Source: Stenotrophomonas rhizophila (GTDB lineage: Bacteria > Pseudomonadota > Gammaproteobacteria > Xanthomonadales > Xanthomonadaceae). From it: a stretch of DNA of 64,000 bases. Position 1 is the first letter of the stretch. Every line of letters begins with the position of its first letter. Shown in pieces: positions 61,673-64,000 of the stretch. Where the stretch lies: NCBI RefSeq assembly GCF_001704155.1, contig NZ_CP016294.1, positions 3,593,501 to 3,657,500 on the forward strand. Direction: 5' to 3'. The position numbers and the translations under genes are program-made. The notes under the pieces were generated by a model. That model made no database searches and was not told where the DNA came from. It saw nothing but the letters and a program-made list of their open reading frames with translations.

Positions 61673-62158
61673 TCACCCCAGTTCAACGACCTCGAACGCG
61701 TCGTCATGTTGCCGATGCGCCCGCCACAACGTGGCCAGGTCCAGGCCGCTGACCGGGTCGATGAAGTCCGGCGCGATATCGGCCAGCGGCTTGAGCACGA
61801 ACGCGTGCTTCAGCTCCGGCCGCGGAATCCGGAGGTGCCCCGGGCCTTCCACGATCAGGTCCCCGTAGAACACCACGTCGATGTCCAGCGTACGGTCGCT
61901 GAAACGCGGCCCGCTGCGGTCACGCCCATGGGCGTCTTCCACGGCATGCAGCCACCGGTCGAGGTCCGCCAGTGGCTCCTCGGTCTCGATTGCCACCGCG
62001 TTGTTGAGGAAGGCCGGGCCATCGAAGCCCACGGCGGCGGTGCGGTAGGCCGGGGACACCCGGATATCGCCGAAACGCCCGCGCAGCGCGGCCACCGCAG
62101 CGTGAAGATGCTGCTGCGGTTGCAGGTTGCTGCCCAGGCTCAGGAGCACAGTGGTCAT
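61673..62158 (-). CDS. folK: 2-amino-4-hydroxy-6-hydroxymethyldihydropteridine pyrophosphokinase
   Basis: FolK of 161 residues, transfers pyrophosphate to the pterin for folate synthesis. VLLSLGSNLQPQQHL is the opening motif, FLNNAVAIET follows, and the signature DRTLDIDVVFYGD holds the metal-binding Asp residues. Start at 62158 is the family N-terminus. No folP or folB is adjacent in the window. Divergent from anbu, which starts 85 bp away. Confidence 0.95.
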   Translation of the reverse strand: MTTVLLSLGSNLQPQQHLHAAVAALRGRFGDIRVSPAYRTAAVGFDGPAFLNNAVAIETEEPLADLDRWLHAVEDAHGRDRSGPRFSDRTLDIDVVFYGDLIVEGPGHLRIPRPELKHAFVLKPLADIAPDFIDPVSGLDLATLWRAHRQHDDAFEVVELG

Positions 62159-62242
62159 GGTATTCAGCGTACGTGGGGCGAATCCACACGGGGCCAACAG
62201 GGGCTCCGCATAGAATCGGGGTGCACATCATAGGACACCGAC

Positions 62243-62980
62243 ATGACCTATTGCGTCGGCATCGAGGTGGACGAGGGCCTTGTCTTCGCCGCCGATACCC
62301 GTACCAACGCGTCGCTGGACGACGTACGCGTGCACCGCAAGCTGCACGAATTCGAGTTTCCGGGCGAAGCGGTCTTCGTCATCATGGCCGCCGGCAACCT
62401 GGCCACCACCCAGCTGCTGATCTCGCGGCTGCACCGCGACGTGGAGGAACAGCGGCCGGAAAACCTGCGCGCCTACCGGCACCTGTTCGAGGTGGCCGAG
62501 TACGTGGGCCGGGTGCTGGTGGACAGCCAGGTCAAATGCAGCAATCCCGAACACGGCCATGACGGGGTCAACACCCAGGCGACCCTGATCCTGGGCGGCC
62601 AGGTCGGCGGTGAACACCCCGGGATGTACATGATCTACCCGCTGGGCAACGCGATTGCCGCCTCGCCGGAAACGCCGTTCCTGCAGATCGGCGAATCCAA
62701 GTACGGCAAGCCGATCCTGGACCGCATCATCCGCCCGCAGACCCGGCTGGACGATGCCGCGCGCACGGCAATCGTGTCGCTGGATTCGACCATCCGTTCC
62801 AACCTTTCCGTGGGCCTGCCGGTCGACCTGGTACTGCTGCGCGCTGGCGACCTGCGCATCAGCCACCGCATGCGCCTGGCCGGCGACAGCCCGCTGTACG
62901 CGGAGATCCATGGCAACTGGTCGCGGCGGCTGGAACACGCCGTGGCCAGCCTGCCCAGTTTCCCGTGGGAAGATGCGTAG
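62243..62980 (+). CDS. anbu: Proteasome-like protease Anbu
   Basis: Proteasome beta-subunit-like protein of 245 residues. After removal of Met1 the N-terminal Thr2 (TYCVGIEVDEGLVFAADTRT) would be the nucleophile. The Asp/Lys-type catalytic pattern includes the Asp in AADTRTNAS and the Lys in HRKLHEF. Anbu forms helical or spiral particles and usually sits with a transglutaminase-like protein, an alpha-E protein and a circularly permuted ATP-grasp protein; none is in this window. Its stop TAG is part of a SMAG element. Confidence 0.9.
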   Translation: MTYCVGIEVDEGLVFAADTRTNASLDDVRVHRKLHEFEFPGEAVFVIMAAGNLATTQLLISRLHRDVEEQRPENLRAYRHLFEVAEYVGRVLVDSQVKCSNPEHGHDGVNTQATLILGGQVGGEHPGMYMIYPLGNAIAASPETPFLQIGESKYGKPILDRIIRPQTRLDDAARTAIVSLDSTIRSNLSVGLPVDLVLLRAGDLRISHRMRLAGDSPLYAEIHGNWSRRLEHAVASLPSFPWEDA

Positions 62981-63035
62981 ATACCGACCGTTGGTCGGTA
63001 TTCCCCAGCGTCACGACCAACGGTCGTGACCTACC
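62978..63035. repeat. Convergent SMAG pair forming a shared transcript end
   Basis: A plus-oriented element (gtagataccgaccgttggtcggta) and a minus-oriented one (tcacgaccaacggtcgtgacctacc) face each other. The TAG of each GTAG head is the stop codon of the adjacent gene: anbu (62978-62980) and the histidine kinase (63031-63033, minus). Confidence 0.8.
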
Positions 63036-64000
63036 GTGTGGGCGCCAGCGCCTCGGCCACCGAGCGGAACACCTGCTGCATTTCCAGCGGTTTGCGCAGC
63101 ACGTGCACCTCCACGCCCTCGGGGAAGGCGTCCAGCGGCACCGGAACCTCGGCGTCTTCCAGCACCAGCGCCGGGCCGCGGTAGCCCAAGGTGGCCATCT
63201 CATCGAGCAGGTGGCTGGCTGAAAGCAGCTTTGCCCCGGCATCGGCGATCACCAGCGCCGGCATCGCCTCCTGCTGCATCCAGCGCAGCGCAGCGCCGCC
63301 ATCAGAGGCCAGCTGCAGGTGATACCCCTGGCTGGACAAGGCATTGCCCAGCAGCGACAGCCGGGTGGCTTCGCCATCGACCACCAGGATCGACTGCCCC
63401 GCACCCGCCGCTACCGGCTGTGCCTGTGGGGCCGCATCGACAGGCGCCTGGCGCATCGGCAGCCGCAGTTCGAACCGGCTGCCCACGCCCGGCGTGCTTT
63501 CCACCCGGATGCTGCCCTGGGCGCCTTCGATGATGCGCTTGCAGGAGATCAGGCCCAGCCCCGTGCCGTTGACCTTGGTGGTGAAGAACGGGTTGAACAG
63601 GTGCGCCAGCACCTCGGCGCTCATGCCCACGCCCTCGTCGGTCACCGAGATGTGCAGCCAGTCCTGGCCATGCGCATCCGGGGCGGCCGCCGCGCGCAGG
63701 GACAAGCGCCCGCCATTGGGCATGGCCTGGATCGCGTTGAGCGCCAGGTTCAACAGCACCTGCTGCAGCTCGGTGTAGTTGGCATCCACCGCCAGGGCCG
63801 GGTCGTCCACGTCCAGATGCAGGCTCACCTGCGCCGGCAAGGTACTGCGCAGCAGCAGTTCCATCGCCTCGAACAGGTGGGCGATCTGGATCCGCTCGCT
63901 CGGGGTGCGCGAGCCGCGCACGAACGACAGCATGGATTCGGCCATTTCATGCCCGCGCCGCCCACATTCGGCGATCACGTCGGCCAGGTGGTGCAGCTGC
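63031..64000 (-). CDS. Hybrid sensor histidine kinase (partial, runs off the window)
   Basis: The C-terminal part of a hybrid kinase; the reading frame continues to the window end, so the sensor and most of the dimerisation region lie outside. The ATPase domain has the N box (NLALNAIQAMPNGG), G1 (DEGVGM), F box (FFTTK) and G2 (GTGLGL). A C-terminal receiver domain follows: VVDGEATRLSLL (acidic patch only partly conserved), phospho-acceptor Asp in LVIADAGAKLL and Lys in RKPLEM. The HisKA His should be near GHEMAESMLSF at the edge. The input signal is unknown. Confidence 0.88.
   Translation of the reverse strand, partial: QLHHLADVIAECGRRGHEMAESMLSFVRGSRTPSERIQIAHLFEAMELLLRSTLPAQVSLHLDVDDPALAVDANYTELQQVLLNLALNAIQAMPNGGRLSLRAAAAPDAHGQDWLHISVTDEGVGMSAEVLAHLFNPFFTTKVNGTGLGLISCKRIIEGAQGSIRVESTPGVGSRFELRLPMRQAPVDAAPQAQPVAAGAGQSILVVDGEATRLSLLGNALSSQGYHLQLASDGGAALRWMQQEAMPALVIADAGAKLLSASHLLDEMATLGYRGPALVLEDAEVPVPLDAFPEGVEVHVLRKPLEMQQVFRSVAEALAPTR

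Noticed and set aside
1-64000. tRNA genes, CRISPR arrays, integrases or transposases
   Set aside because: None found by reading; no direct-repeat spacer arrays or transposase-like frames were recognised.

Overview
The window looks like chromosome of a Xanthomonadaceae bacterium, most likely Stenotrophomonas or a close relative. The reasons are a high G+C content, many large TonB-dependent receptors (four here), and repeated short GTAG-headed palindromes of the SMAG/REP type in intergenic gaps, often beside stop codons. No rRNA, tRNA, CRISPR array, insertion sequence or prophage was recognised. Genus assignment is inference from these traits, not from a marker gene search. LAYOUT. 1-2.9 kb: a four-gene plus-strand run (SDR reductase, secreted alpha/beta hydrolase, OsmC/Ohr-type peroxidase, periplasmic thioredoxin-like protein) that looks like a detoxification operon. 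2.9-12 kb: an outer-membrane barrel gene broken by one in-frame stop, a VOC protein, a LysR regulator divergent from a zinc alcohol dehydrogenase, glutamate-cysteine ligase, an AraC regulator, a secreted metallo-beta-lactamase-fold hydrolase, the ribosome-assembly GTPase EngB and cytochrome c4. 12-20 kb: two DsbA-like proteins (one a lipoprotein), an EEP-family phosphodiesterase, and a choline to glycine-betaine locus betT-betB-betA without an adjacent betI. 20-27.7 kb: an EamA exporter, a PhnB-like VOC protein, a siderophore-type TonB receptor with a Fur-like palindrome upstream, and a second convergent TonB receptor. 27.7-29.1 kb: a lower-GC patch with small hypothetical genes, a lipoprotein and what looks like the severed C-terminal end of a polymorphic toxin; this is the most foreign-looking part of the window. 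29-33 kb: orphan ExbD, lytic transglycosylase Slt and tRNA CCA-transferase. 33-43.5 kb: a sugar/aldonate catabolic island built round a De Ley-Doudoroff-type route. It has a TonB receptor, an SDR sugar dehydrogenase, a 2-dehydro-3-deoxygalactonokinase, a fused KDPGal aldolase-lactonase, a DHDPS-family aldolase/dehydratase, an enolase-superfamily dehydratase, an MFS importer and an IclR regulator. Four copies of a TTGCTAT-based operator-like motif lie at its promoters. 43.5-46.6 kb: a large autotransporter. 46.7-59 kb: an N-acetylglucosamine/chito-oligosaccharide utilisation island (nagX, nagA, SIS-type nagB, LacI regulator, MFS transporter, glucokinase-family kinase, TonB receptor, GH20 hexosaminidase) with LacI-type operators in the 369-bp divergent promoter. 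59-64 kb: VanZ protein, MidA-type methyltransferase, pteridine reductase, FolK, the proteasome-like protease Anbu, and a hybrid histidine kinase cut by the window end. HOW IT FITS. The two islands follow the same plan: outer-membrane TonB receptor, inner-membrane MFS permease, cytoplasmic enzymes and a dedicated regulator with its own operator set. The most interesting things beyond ordinary annotation are the four-site IclR-type regulon, the aldolase-lactonase fusion, two copies of a nested stem-loop repeat of about 145 bp (41218-41362 and 58965-59111), repeat elements that supply TAG stop codons to neighbouring genes, and the decayed toxin cassette.
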